NCBI GenBank assembly: GCA_018806915.1
Contig: JAGKQI010000052.1
Location: 868,001 to 932,000 of the forward strand
Length of the DNA: 64,000 nt
Source: Phytophthora colocasiae
Taxonomy: Eukaryota; Oomycota; Peronosporomycetes; Peronosporales; Peronosporaceae
Direction: 5' to 3'
Positions 30,252 to 42,565 of this stretch are shown here, one piece after another. The position numbers and the translations under genes are program-made. Below the pieces are notes generated by a model that was given only the letters and a program-made list of their open reading frames with translations, did no database searches and had not been told where the DNA came from. Position 1 is the first letter of the stretch; every line of letters starts with the position of its first letter.

Positions 30252-30585
30252 GTTGACAGTCGACTACTTGATTAGAGACGAAAAGGAGAACTAACAATGG
30301 AGGAGCTCTTTGGTCGTCTTTAGGTTGGTTGGCTAGGGATTATGAGCAGTGAAGTATGTTTCAATTAAAATACCGCATATAGTCATTTGTATGTGGACGA
30401 GATGTTGCATTCGTTTATGTACATTTATATAGACCATTGTAAGCGAACGAAATTTGGCTTGTTGTGTCGGACTGAGGGGGGACATAGACGGGGATAAATG
30501 ATAGCTTTTTTTGAGACGCGACAAGATATCCTTTCAAAGAAGTCCTTCTCCAATTCTCCATTCTTCCTCTTCAGTCATTTCTCCA
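30252..30585. promoter_or_regulatory. Divergent promoter between RPS4 and membrane-protein gene
   Basis: 334 bases between the two start codons. TTCTCCATTCTTCC and CAGTCATTTCTCC close to the plus-strand ATG resemble oomycete initiator sequences (pyrimidine-rich TCATTTC type). No TATA box is visible. Confidence 0.5.
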
Positions 30586-32268
30586 ATGTCTTCTTCACCC
30601 AATCCTACTCCGGTTCAACGTGGTGACTCTGTCGGAGGTCCTTGGGCCGATTTCGTCTCTCGTTCCGACGCTTCCATGGCAAAATTGCTGCAGGATTCGC
30701 TGCCCAAGACCAAAGCTACTCGTGCCAGTTGGCTGGCCAATCACCAAGACTTAGACGAACAGGACGGAGTGGATCGCGTCCAATTTGTGGATCTATACAC
30801 TGGTTTCGTACTCTTTTTGCTATTGCCCTTGGTCTCCGTAGTCTATTTGGTGGTGGGGTTCACTGCACTACCAGGATTGACAGTGCTTCAGATGTACATG
30901 GCTACAGCTTTAAAGAGACCCACGAAGAGTATTGAGAGAGGTGTGGGGTTCCAGTTATTGGTCGTTTTGTTGGGGGTTTTAGCGATTCCGTGCCATGTGG
31001 TTGTGTTCGTCTACTGGCTCGTACTGTTCCCTGTCATTTTCGTCTTCAGTCTGCTTTATTCTCTCGTTTCCTTGAAGATTCTGCTACTGAGCAGTAATTT
31101 AACGCTCATGGAGAGTTGCAGTCGATGGCCAAAGTGGAATTGGGAGGATGCAGTGTGCGCAGTGCTCGGGGCAATGGACAGACAAGGGTTTGCCAGGTTT
31201 GTGCTTAAATTCCCGTCAGCGATGGTGATCACACCAGTGTTAAAGCACTTATTTGGATGTAATCCACTGCTCTATCGACTGGCTATTCGACAGCGGTGTC
31301 TGTGGACATCGCCACTGGATTTCAACGGTGTGTTGCTTTTTGCTTTGCTTTTACTTAAATTTTGAATCTGACTTTTGTGGTTTGATGCAGATCAAAAGGC
31401 TGTTGCTGCTGTGGTTCAAGCTACTTCGTGGTCGTTAGTTAACTTGACGGATTTATTACCTCATCAAGTGAGCAAACCGCCGAGAAAAGACGATCGTATT
31501 GTCAGTGGCCATATACCTTTTCCAGCTCCAGACCGAACGAGCGGAACTGTGGTCGGTGTTCTTACGACGAATTCTCTAGTGACGCTTGTGAATGCGGATC
31601 ACAACGTGAACGGCAGTATTTTCCACAGTTTAACGGCAAAGCGCAGTATCTACAACGTTTTGCTGTTCGTTTGGAACCCGTGTCATTATTTAACCGGCTA
31701 CATCGAGATCAATTTACAGCACGAAGGAGGCATCGAGCAAGCCAGTACGTTCGCAGACCGTACGTACTACATGTAGTGATTTATTTGGCTGACAATACTG
31801 TTCTTTCCAGTGTGGTGTCTTGTAGGCGACAACTACCTCGGAAATCTGCTGTTCGAGCGTATTGATGCGCTGTTTTGGCACTATGACCCTATTAAGCGTG
31901 GCCAAATGGGACCCTGTAGTCTTCGCTTTATCCGCGGATCAATCGCGTCTACGATGTCTGCAGACTCCGTGGTGGCTGTAGACGGTAATGAGCGGCGTAC
32001 AATCGACAAGTTTGAGGCGAGTCTGGACAGCTACGGCACGAGAGAAAGCATGGGAAGTTTTGACACAAACATGAGCCTTGGAAGCTGTGGGTCGGACCCA
32101 GACAGTGATGTGAACTGCAGCAATCGAGTCACCATTGGGGCAGGAGAGGTAATTCCTCCTATCCCCGAAGAAAGAGCCACGATGGACTCCGTCGTGATGC
32201 TGCAATCGACTTCCAGCTCAGATGTCAGTATCTCAGATCGACGTTCGGATCGGTTTTACATCGTGTAG
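30586..32268 (+). CDS. Multi-spanning membrane protein of unknown function, three exons
   Basis: Model: exons 30586-31327, 31391-31759 and 31811-32268, about 522 residues. The start at 30586 (MSSSPNPT) is preferred because it follows an initiator-like leader. Two or more hydrophobic blocks lie at about residues 66-100 and 120-165, separated by a short basic loop, and a soluble Ser/Asp-rich C-terminal third ends RSDRFYIV. Intron 2 has two GTACGT donors 16 bases apart (31745 and 31760), both in frame, so two isoforms differing by five residues are possible. I do not recognise the family. Its last 13 bases overlap the convergent gene at 32256. Confidence 0.7.
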
Positions 32269-33386
32269 ACCAGTATGTATGGCTCGTATTTACAGTGGAG
32301 GAGCGAATTGGAAGGTGAAGTCAACACCTGCAGCAATTGACAGTCAATCATCAATTTCTGGATAAAGTTGTATTCATTAGACGTACCGAAGTGAACGAGA
32401 CGGAAGCAGAGCGTGAGAAGCATCCAGAACATGAGTTTCCCCTGAATAGGAGCCATCTGCGTTTCCAAAACGAAGGCCAGTTGGTACATCGACCGCATCC
32501 CGCAGTTCCGCTTGACTAGCAATGTGAGCAGTACAATCGAGACAATTTGAAGAAACCCAAACACGAAGACGGGGAGAACCGTTGTACCGACATTCTCGCG
32601 TGTTATCCCTCGTAATTCGGTGTGGTAAGGTGCAGTCGGAAGATGGACGACAACCAGGATATACACGGCGTAAAATATTGGAATCACAGCCTCCAGATAT
32701 GATGCAATAACGAGGCATTCCATCGTGAAAAGCGTTTCCAAAGACTCTCGAAGCAGTAGCGACTTTTTACCACTCGAAGCAGGAATTAACCTCTCCACAG
32801 ATCGAACTTCTTCCTTCGCTTTGTCAAATGTAACAGGATAAACCGCCCCAGTCCGATTTAGCCAAAACTTTGAGAGGTCTGAAAAACTACTAGGGTGAAT
32901 ATCAGCCACTTTGGGTGATGTTACCGGCCCTGAATCACTTTCCACTGGAGTTTTATGCAGTAAAACCATTAGTTTTTCATCCGCTTCGTCCAATTTGTAC
33001 TGAAGATACGAGTAAACGTGAACTCCTTCTCGATCCTGCTCTTCGAACTTCTTAAAATCTCGACACAGTAAACATAAGCCATTCAAGAAGTTCTCACTCC
33101 CTTTAACAGTACTGTGGACACTCGCTAGCACTGTTACAGTTCGATGGTGCAGACCGTACAACATGATACCCGCTAGTGTAAGGTCGATCACAGTGATTGC
33201 TGTGACAGTCATGACGGAAGACGCACTCTGCATACAAGTGGCCATGTAAATGGAATTGAACAGATCAACCGTAAAGATAACTGTCTCTGGTGTCAAGTCT
33301 TCCATGTGCGTTGTGCGCCGCCACATAATGTTCTTCAAGCAGATTTTTAGCACCGGAAGGAGGAGAATTACGAAAATCTGATAATG

Positions 33387-33710
33387 TGTAGTGCTGCCAA
33401 GGCATGCATATTCATGCACAGTATCCACCCAGCCAACTCCAGCCAGAGCTGCGGGAAGCCGATAACGCCAACGCTGTTGACAACAAGATTGGCGTCACGA
33501 CAATGTTGATGACATAACGACAAATGTGTTGACACACACCGTGGCCAACCAAGTGCCTATGGCGCCAACCTCCGGCATTTGGTAAACTAAGCTAGCAATT
33601 AGGAACAACCTCACTTTGCAATCTACCACTAGCAATACACTTCGGCAAAAACCTTCAGGGAGCTTCGCCGACTCCCCCCGTGTGTCTTCGATTTCCCTGC
33701 AGACACTACA
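33387..33710 (+). repeat. 5' LTR of Gypsy element
   Basis: 324 bp, TGTAGTGCTGCC to CAGACACTACA, with inverted ends TGTAGTG/CACTACA. Confidence 0.95.
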
Positions 33711-33747
33711 AAGAATTCTTTAGCAGTTTTTCTGCTCGAACCACGAA

Positions 33748-36640
33748 GATGGCCAAGACTCGGTCAACCAACACGACCTCGAATGATGATGACCAGGACC
33801 GTGGCGCCCCGATCTTCACGCCGATTTTGCCTCCTCGTCTCTCAAGCACCTCACATGCAGCCTTGGTGAAGTGGCGCCGAGAGCGCCGAGAGTATGAAGA
33901 GACAATCCAGAGTCGTGCTAAGGACAATACGGGCGATCTAATCGTCCCGGTCAAGAACACCTTCGACGAGGGGCTCCTCCGCATGTGGTGCCTCCTCCGT
34001 TGGCAAATCTCGATTGACGACGTCACTGACGATCATATCATGGCGGAGGTCGACAAGATTATCACCAGTGTGAAGAACAACGACGTTCCAGACATTGACG
34101 CGGAAATGCGTGACCAGTTGCGCATGGACATGTCTGAAACTGACGTGAGCGAAAGAGTGATACAGTATTTCAAACGCTGTCATGATATCATTGACGAACA
34201 TGGTTGGAATCAGTTTTTCACTGGATCGGATGGCAGGCAACAACTATGCCGCATACTGATCGCGTCATTAGAGCCCAAAGCTCTACTTGATGAAGTACAG
34301 CGGGCAATTCGTTTCCAGGTGCGTAAAGCAAAGGAAGACGAGGTCTTGCTGCACGACTTGGTGCTAGAGAAGGCGTTGGACCAGGAGCGAGCTTACCAGA
34401 GCCAGAAGCGCACAAAGCGCGGTAGAAGCGACGGTAGTGGTGAGCGTCCATCTCGACCTGGCCTTAACAAGCAACCAACTAAAAAACCCAAACCCAATAG
34501 TGAACCCCGTAGTGCAGGTCCAAGACCGGTTACTAAGACAACTGCCGAGCGACCCAAAGTGCCGCCCACTCCGTGCCCCCATTGCAGTGAGATGCATTGG
34601 CTATCGGAATGCCCAACAGCTTCCGATGACCAGAAAGCTGACATTCGCCGCAAGCTCCGCGCACAGCGATCGAACGACGGAAATAAGCGAACCGTAGCTA
34701 AACTCAAGCGTCTGCGGGAATGCCTACCATCCGAAGAGAAGTCTATTTTACTCAATGGAGTGCTGTCGGTGCCCTTTTGCGCCGACACCGGTGCGGATAG
34801 AACTGCCATTGGACGCCGGCATGTTGTGCAGCTACAACAACTGGACCCATCTGTGACTGTACAGACACTTGAGACCCCAGTGGTGAACGTGACTGTGGCA
34901 GACCATGAGGTCAATTGTATGTCCTCTGTTCATCTTCGTCTATTGCTGAATACGGCAGCCGGGCCCGTCTCGCTCCATGAGCCAGTTGAGTGCCTCATTA
35001 TCGAAGGTGAAGAACCAGAGTTCATATTAGGGCAAGATGTCTTAAAATCGCTCGGAATCGACATTGACCGGCAATTGGAGCAATTAGCGGTGCGAGTTGA
35101 AGACAAAGAGGATGCAGATGTTGAAGTTGAGGATGACCTACCAACTCTATCGTCCCGTTTCACGGACCAGGACCTACAAAATGCTCTCGACAGACTCGTA
35201 GCCCAGGCACTCGAGCACGGTTTTCCACGGAGGTTGGAGCAACAGCTCCGCACCATAGTGGACAAGCACGATATCTGGAGACTCGAACTGGGCAATGACC
35301 CACCTGCAAAAGTGGACCCCTTAAAGATCCGGCTTAAAGAAGGCGCCAGCGCAGTCAAATGTAAGCCGAGGCACTATCCTCCGGCCGTGCGAACTTTCCT
35401 GCGTGAATTTAACGGTAAGCTCGTAAAGCTAGGCTGGGTGTATGAAAACCCCAGCAGCCGTTGGGCTAGCCCAGTGCAGGGATAGGAAAAATACAATATC
35501 ATACGGATTGGAGGCCTTCATCCAAGCCAATAAATAATTGAGTTATTGCCAATTTTTTCGACAATGTCAACCAAGTCAGTAGGTCACATGAATATGTGAC
35601 ACTATGTCGTCTTTTCTCATGAGTTTTTGAACGAGTTGGTTGCTGTCGATGCGCCTGGATTCAGGAGGGGTTACCTCGAGAACCCTCCCACCGCGTCCAA
35701 CCTCTCCAACCAACACACACAAGTCATAGTCCGAATTCCTCGACATCATACATACAACACACAAATCAACTGATATAATATATTCAGTTAGGAAATGACA
35801 AGCAAGTGTAATAACCCGTGTGCCCTGTGTGCAAACGTGGCCACACAACCGGTTTGGCGATAGTTCTCGCTACCATCCATTGCCAAAACAACCACATATG
35901 TCAACGACATTTGGCTATAGCCAAGATTGACCTGTATAAAAAATTGCATGTTATTGGGGTTGAGGAGCAATAAATTATGGCAATATGACATTGCCAATAT
36001 CGGCAATAGTTACGGAAAATTACCAAACCCTGGCCCAGTGCTCCCAGTACGCAAGCCAGGTGAAAATTCTGACGCGTATCGCCAGACTTGTGACTACCGT
36101 GTTGTGAACGACCTCACAGAGGCAATGATTAGCACGATGCCACACATGGCTACTCTACTCGAACATACTCGAGGCAAGAAACATTTTGGGTTATTTGACC
36201 TGCTCAAAGGCTTTTGGCAGCTACCCCTAGATAAGCTCTGCCAAGAGTTAATGTCGTACATTACAGACACCAAAATATACACTCCACGTCGTGTTCCTCA
36301 GGGATGCTGTGATGCCGCTGTGCATTTTCAGCAGACGATGGAGCGGTGCTTCGATTCGATGCTGTATACTTCCATTGTCATTTGGATTGATGATTTACTC
36401 CTATTTGCCGATGACATCGACGAATACGTAGCCAAGCTGGAAGAGTTTTTCGACTTGGTAGCTGCGTACGGGCTCAAGCTGAGCGCGAAGAAGAGCAGCA
36501 TCTACCAGCAATCTGTGAAGTGGTGTGGACGCATCATCGACAGTGATGGTGTTTCACACGATCCAGCTCGCATTGACGTACTACGATCGATGCCTTACCC
36601 AGAAAACGGCAGGCCAGTTGCAACAGTTTCTGTGCGCTGC
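33748..36640 (+). pseudogene. Gypsy gag, protease and reverse transcriptase
   Basis: Gag starts at 33748 (MAKTRSTNTT). It includes a basic linker and a zinc knuckle of the form CPHCSEMHWLSEC, then the protease motif ADTGADRTAIG (about 34780-34812). RT begins after about 35240, is broken at 35477-36032 by a MITE and continues with CDYRVVNDL, LLKGFWQLPL and the catalytic WIDDLLLFAD (about 36382-36412). With the MITE and its 8-base duplication set aside, the frame is unchanged, because 564 bases is a multiple of three. A frameshift near 36612 and a second near 36670 separate RT from RNase H. Confidence 0.88.
35477..36032. mobile_element. hAT-type MITE inside the Gypsy element
   Basis: 556 bp with CAGGG ends (CAGGGATAGGAAAAATA and, inverted, CAGGGTTTGGTAATTTTCC). 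It is flanked by the 8-base duplication GCCCAGTG (35469-35476 and 36033-36040). CAGGG termini with 8-bp duplications are the hAT hallmark. There is no coding capacity. A close relative lies inverted at 54452-55002. Confidence 0.92.
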
Positions 36641-36669
36641 GAACTGGGTGAGGGAATCTGTCGTCGATT

Positions 36670-38838
36670 ATGTTTCGCACCGTTGAGCCTCTCCAGCAGC
36701 GACTTGATGAATCTCTGAAAGGTGGAAAGCGCACAAAGCGCGTCGCGGCTGGCATCTCAGTCACATTGACTGATACAGAGCGAATAGCTTTCGAAAATAC
36801 AAAGGACCTACTGGCGACATCCGCTACTATAGCGCTACCAGACGACTCCGCCACTACAATTGTGTGCTCAGATGCATCTGATTGCGGTTGGTCAGTCATT
36901 GTAAGCCAGGTTGTGGACTATGATGCTACTCTACCGGTTGCTACTCAGCAGCACAAGCTACTCACGTGCCTCAGCGGTACTTTCAAGGGCTCCCAACTAA
37001 ACTGGACAGTCATTGAGAAAGAGGCGTATCCAATTGTAGTGGCTTGTGAAAAACTAGACTATCTACTGATGCGACCGAAGCCTTTTAGGCTATTCTGTGA
37101 CCACCGCAACCTCATACATGTGTTCGCTCCACACGTAAGCATAAAGAAACATATTCGAGGCAAGTTACTGCGATGGGCATTGAAGCTCATGCCTTACCGG
37201 TATGTCATTGAACACGTTGATGGCGAAGCCAACGTCTGGGCCGACATGCTGTCCCGATGGGCAGGGCAGCCGACGACGAAGGTAAAGTTGAAACGTTTTA
37301 CCAAGAAGCGAACCAAGAGTAAGCAAGCAACACATCAAACGGACGCAAGGCAGATCCTCCGGCCATTGGACGACGAAGGGTTTGTCTGGCCTTCACTAGA
37401 TGAGATCCAAACAACACAGCAGCAGCAGCAAGCACCTGCAGGCGCTGTCAGGGGCAGTGACGGTGTATTACGTGTTGACGAGCGGATCTGGATACCGCGA
37501 GCGAGCTCAGACTTAACCCAACGACTGTGCGTCATCGCGCACTGTGGGGCCCAAGGCCACCGGGGAGAAACCGCAATGGTAAATCACCTCCGACGCGTCT
37601 TCCACGTCCCCGATATCCGAGGCGTGGTACACACGTTTGTATCAAACTGCCTACTCTGTCCGCACGTGAAGGGCCCACGAACGATTCACCGCCCATGGGG
37701 TGAAACGATCGACTGTCACGAAAGAAATGGAGTCCTCCATTGGGATTTTCTTTCTATGGGCGAATCTTTTGGCACTAGCAAATACTTGTTGGTTCTAAAA
37801 GATCATGTCACGCACTTCTGCGAGCTTGTCGTGTGTGACACTGCGGACAGTGCAGTGGCAACGGCAGCCATCCTTGACTGGCATAGTCGTTTCGGTGTCC
37901 CTCCAACCTGGGTCAGCGACAACGGTAGTCATTTCAAAAACGAAGTCGTGGCCGAGCTCTCAAAGAGACTCAAGAGCCAACAACACTTCACCTTGGCATA
38001 CAGCCCATGGATTAACGGCTCTGTAGAACGGGTCAATCGAGATATTCTACAAGTCCTGCGGGCAATGACCCTGGAATACAAAGTTTCTACAAAAGATTGG
38101 GTCTACCTAGTGCCACTGGTTCAAGCCAGCTTGAATCACACGGCTCTCCCCTCGCTCGGCAATCGAGCGCCAGTTGAACTTTTCACTGGGCTACCATGTC
38201 CTTCACCGCTTGCAGAGTTTTACCACCCGGGCAACAAAAAGCTAGTCGCTTTGCCCAAAACTTCGGCAGCGATTGACAAACATCTAGCTGAGCTACGATC
38301 TAGTCTGTGCGCAATGCACCAACCCATTACAGACCACCGCCTCAAGCAGCGGCTTCTCAACAAAAAGAGAGAGAGAGGTGACAACCTGGTCAACTTTGAC
38401 ATTGGTGACTATGTACTACGCTCACGTGTTGACGAGAAAAAGGGCAACAAGCTCCTCGTCACATGGCAAGGACCATACAAAGTGGTCAGAGCAGACTCCC
38501 ACTCCTTCAGAATCAGTCATTTAGTGACAGGAGAGGAGTTAGATGTACATGCATCACGCCTAAAGTTTTATGCTGACAGTCAGCTAGAGGTAACAGAGGA
38601 AATCCTAGAGCATGTAGCCTCTCAGGGCATCATTTTGGCCGTTAATGGGTTCAAAAACCACCGGTGGAACTCCTCAATCAAAGACTATGAAGTCCTAGTA
38701 AGCTGGAAAGGTTTAGAGTCTGTAGAAAATTCGTGGGAACCATTGAAATCGCTGGCTACAGAAGTCAGGGTTCTACTAGGACAATACATTGCCAAGCAAG
38801 ACTCAAAGATGCGCAAGTATTGGGAGGGTCTACAGTAA
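36670..38838 (+). pseudogene. Gypsy RNase H, integrase and chromodomain
   Basis: A 722-codon open frame without its own natural start, since it is the displaced 3' part of pol. In order: RNase H (CSDASDCGWS, then EKEAYPI and FCDHRNL), an H2C2 zinc-binding region (HCGAQGHRGE to CLLCPHVKG) and the integrase core with its three acidic residues (HWDFLSMG, WVSDNGSHF, INGSVERVNRD). The C-terminal chromodomain (YEVLVSWKGLESVENSWEPL) would read chromatin marks to guide integration, as in chromoviruses. Apart from the upstream frameshifts this part is intact. Confidence 0.92.
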
Positions 38839-39152
38839 AAATTTCAATACAAAAGCTTCAGCAGTTTTTTCAAAAACCAACTTTTTCCTTACGTGCACAC
38901 TGCAACCACCCTACAATGGAGTATAAACCATTTTCATACTGAGGAAACAATTTAGAGTTGAATCCATACAATATTGACGTCAAAACAATTTGGCATAACC
39001 AACTTCAACACGTTGCACCTGTAACACTTGTTACATAGCCGAGTGTATGGGTACATTCAACCATCACTAAAAAAAATCGTGCATAAACCAAACCGATCTC
39101 AGTAATCGTGATAACAGCCACATCTATAGCTGGACTAGGCTTGGAGGGGCAG

Positions 39153-39478
39153 TGTAGTGCTGCCAAGGCATGCATATTCATGCACAGTATCCACCCAGCC
39201 AACTCCAGCCAGAGCTGCGGGAAGCCGATAACGCCAACGCTGTTGACAACAAGATTGGCGTCACGACAATGTTGATGACATAACGACAAATGTGTTGACA
39301 CACACCGTGGCCAACCAAGTGCCTATGGCGCCAATGCCTCCGGCATTTGGTAAACTAAGCTAGCAATTAGGAACAACCTCACTTTGCAATCTACCACTAG
39401 CAATACACTTCGGCAAAAACCTTCAGGGAGCTTCGCCGACTCCCCCCGTGTGTCTTCGATTTCCCTGCAGACACTACA
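39153..39478 (+). repeat. 3' LTR of Gypsy element
   Basis: 326 bp, identical to 33387-33710 except for a 2-base insertion in the AATGCCTCC region. Confidence 0.95.
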
Positions 39479-40315
39479 TAATGAGTACCATGAGCTGCGT
39501 GAAAGAGGGCTTCGTAGGCAGGATACACGAAAATCAGCAGACATTTCGCGTTGACAAAGTGCACATATCTCGTCAGTTGCCCTTTGTGAACTAAGATTTG
39601 GCGAATTAAGCGCGAACCGATAATAATTCGACTCGATACAACCAATACCACGCCGAGAACAGGAAACATTACCAATAGGAAAAACGGAACTGGGAATATC
39701 AAGTGAACAGAAATGGTCATTGCAAATACGATCACAGTGACCGAAGAGACGAAAGAATGCAGAACAAAGCGAGCAATGGACATATCCACTCCTTGAAAGA
39801 AATATGTGGCTTGAATTGTAAGTGTCGGGATCCCAACAAACACCAATATGGACGTCCGGACCCAAAATCCATAGTTTGCCCTCCATCCTTCGCTCGGATC
39901 TTGTAGTGGCACCAGTTCTTGACATAATACAAGTGTTATCATGGGTAGGGGAGTACCTAAACACACGAGAAGTGCACGCCATGGCGAAGTCGTTTTGGTG
40001 TAGCGTTCCAAAGCGAGCACCCGGTGGATGGAATATTTCCCTCCGTAGTAGCTAACTTGCAGTCGCTTCCAGGTTTGCAGGAGCTTGGAGCTCCATACAG
40101 TCAAGGACAAGTCCATGATGACTCCACAGCGTGAAAAGACAATTGCATACAACTCAACACCTATAAAAACAACTTCTCAAGAATTCGCCGTTCAAATATA
40201 CCGATTTGTATGTCAATCGTCGTGCAGTGTGCACGGTGAATTCCCTGAATGCAAATATTCTAACTATACAAAGATCAAGTAAATTCGCTTTGATGAAAAT
40301 TATAGCAGATATCTT

Positions 40316-40331
40316 CGTGCAAACTGCACGA
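40316..40331. repeat. Palindromic CGTGCA-TGCACG site, left of recombinase
   Basis: CGTGCAAACTGCACGA. Near-identical to 42550-42565 on the other side of the tyrosine recombinase relic. A related site, CGTGCAGTGTGCACGG, lies at 40221-40236. Inverted arms around a short centre are typical of tyrosine recombinase sites. Confidence 0.55.
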
Positions 40332-40415
40332 TGCGTATTTTGTTTTGTTTTTGAAAGGAAAAAAACAAAACAATAACAATTTTGCCTCTTTGATTAAGTA
40401 GCAGCATTGTCAATA

Positions 40416-42531
40416 CTATTTATCGGGTGTTTGGCTTTTCAGTTCTCTAGCTAGTGTCTTCCACGATAGCTGATCCAACCTTCTTCCCCTACCTTTGCTC
40501 GACGATGAAGAGAAAGGAAGACGGTTAACAACCTGGGTAAAGAGAATTCCAGCCGAGTCCAAAGAGCTGTAGGCTCGGTGAATTTCGTCGTTGGATAGTA
40601 ACGACTCGACATGCTTCATCAACCTTTTAAGCTCAGCTAGGCGAACTTTCATTGATCTACTGGACATGTCGTGCTTTAACAAAACCCGCAGAGGTGGCTG
40701 TCCTGCGCACCAGTGCTGCCACGCTATACGAAGCGTTCCAGAAGGGAGCGTAAAATCTCTCGGGACGCGATGGAAACTGCCAGCCCACATGTAGAGTTCA
40801 CGTTGTGGGGTCAACAAGCTGGTACCAGTAGCAGGAACTTGCGCAATCGCTGTAGCCGGGGCGACTTCATTCATGACTGAGAGCGCTGAACGCGCAAGAA
40901 CGGCTTCGAACGCCGATTCCAAAGCCTCCAGTGTCATTATGGATCCATTTATGTGCCGTTGAAGTATGCGTTCAATAGTTTCCGCCATACTTTGGTGCAT
41001 TTTGTCAACTTCTGCCTTATACTGAGCTAAGGTGACCATAATTCCGACATGAGGCGAAATACCAGATTGTGTGATGGGATCGTTTTCTTGATAATTCCGG
41101 CAGAATACGCGCTGACGCAACCAGCCAAGTTGATTTTGAGCGGATGTTGAAAACAAAGGTGTCATAAATAATAAATGATTTGGAGGCAACTCAGCCCGCA
41201 AGTAGGAACTGTGATACAATAATGAGGCTAGGCCGAATTGACAAATCATCCTTAAACTTGGTGGTACGCCAGGAAATACTACGTCCATAGTAATACGGAG
41301 GCGCTGCTCCAATTCACATCGTTCGTCAGTCTGGTTTGTAAGAGGGGCAAAAAATGGCGGCAAAGTAGCAAACTTAGGAGAATCGAAAGGAAGTCCAGCT
41401 ACGTAGCGACCGACAATCATGTCTCCTGCTGCCTCGAATCTTACATACTTGTTTTGAACTCCCGGAAGTGTCCAACCAGCCCTTAGACAGATAGCCGCAG
41501 CTGACGGTCCAGACGTAGAGCAACTGCTCACGTAAGTTGCGGCACCTTTCCTAGCTGAATGAGTCCCAAAATCATCTGATGTCAAACCAAACTGAACCAA
41601 AATGCTCTTCATGACATCACATTCCAGGTTTTTCTTGAGAATAGTTAAGAAGCGGCTGTACTGATTGCCACCGGGAAATAATTTGCCGTCTCCATCAAAT
41701 CCAAAAACTGAAAAATAAATTCCAAGTGCTAACACGGGGCAAATCTCAGGTATGGTGGGGTTGGCATACACGTGCCTGGGATCTCGCGGTCGACTACCGT
41801 CCTGGTCATTCTTCATATGAGCAAATGTAATTGTAACAGAATCTTCGCACTAAGATAGATGTGCATGTCGTATCGACTCGGCACTTTTGCGCGACACATC
41901 AGATTCCAGCAGATTATGAGAAAGAATGACCAAAGATATGCTGCTTTTTGGTCGAATTCAGCATAGTTTTCGCAACAGATCTATACATTGAGAACGAGAA
42001 AGGTTCTTTACCCTCTCGCAAACGGGCATTTCGTTCCTGGGCTACTTGGGTCACAGTATGGTGAAGGCCCTTAAAAAATCGCTTCATCTGGGCATCGAAA
42101 CCACTGGGCCGAGAATTGCCTGTTGTGTTGTAAAGATAAACAATAGCCGATCGCACAATGCCAAAGGTAGATTTCCCAGTCACACCACGTTGTTCCATCG
42201 AAGTGAGGTAGCGCATGCACTCTTGCGTTGTTAGCGTACTTAAGTCTATTGGACTCACTACAGGAGACCTGGCAAACCACTCCGCAATTGTGTCTGCATT
42301 AATCGTCTCGATGTCACAAAACGAGATCGCGAAAAGTGACTGGCGGCGGTCCTCATCTGATGTGTCGTAAAGCCACTTGATAAAACGAGTAAGAGCTCGG
42401 AGATACACGTACTTTGTCGCACCAGCAGTAGTATTTCCAAGGACCTCCTCCACACGAGCATCAAGAACTTCCATCGCTACGACTTGTAAGTGTAAGTGAC
42501 CCTTAAAATTATGATCAGAATATACTACCAA
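40416..42531 (-). pseudogene. Crypton-like tyrosine recombinase
   Basis: Two minus-strand frames. 42531-41914 holds an N-terminal helical, core-binding-like domain, and 41816-40416 holds the catalytic domain with HSARKG (the HxxR motif), an AGW triplet and NKYVRF (candidate nucleophile Tyr, about 41438-41455). The first catalytic Arg probably lies in MCRAK in the stretch between the frames (about 41885), where a frameshift and a TAG codon interrupt the gene. The C-terminal extension of about 300 residues is unlike phage integrases. Cryptons are eukaryotic DNA elements that move by tyrosine recombinase without long terminal repeats, and oomycetes are known to carry them. This copy is inactive. 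Confidence 0.75.
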
Positions 42532-42549
42532 ACAGCATAATATATTCGA

Positions 42550-42565
42550 CGTGCAAGTTGCACGA
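42550..42565. repeat. Palindromic CGTGCA-TGCACG site, right of recombinase
   Basis: CGTGCAAGTTGCACGA, in the same orientation as 40316-40331, differing only at the two central bases. The pair brackets about 2.2 kb containing the recombinase. Confidence 0.55.

Larger units (their letters stand above)
33387..39478 (+). mobile_element. Ty3/Gypsy LTR retrotransposon with chromodomain
   Basis: LTRs 33387-33710 and 39153-39478 frame a gag-protease-RT-RNase H-integrase body. The flanking target duplication is TAATG (33382-33386 and 39479-39483). The two LTRs differ by a single 2-base indel (AACCTCC against AATGCCTCC), so the insertion is young. Even so, the pol frame is shifted twice and carries a hAT-type MITE. 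Confidence 0.95.
32256..40152 (-). pseudogene. Multi-spanning membrane-protein gene split by a Gypsy insertion
   Basis: The N-terminal part is at 40152-39479 and the C-terminal part at 33381-32256. A Ty3/Gypsy element with TAATG target duplication sits between, inside the codons for GTHYQIF. If the element and one TAATG are ignored, the frame runs unbroken for 599 codons, so no other lesion has accumulated. An alternative start is M13 at 40116. The protein has a long series of hydrophobic helices in both halves, with a soluble Glu/Lys-rich loop in the middle of the C-terminal part. I do not recognise the family; the overall pattern resembles an oomycete lineage-specific membrane protein. The present allele cannot give the full protein unless the element is spliced out. 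Confidence 0.85.

Noticed and set aside
29628..30275. Long plus-strand frame opposite RPS4
   Set aside because: Shadow of a strongly biased ribosomal protein gene.
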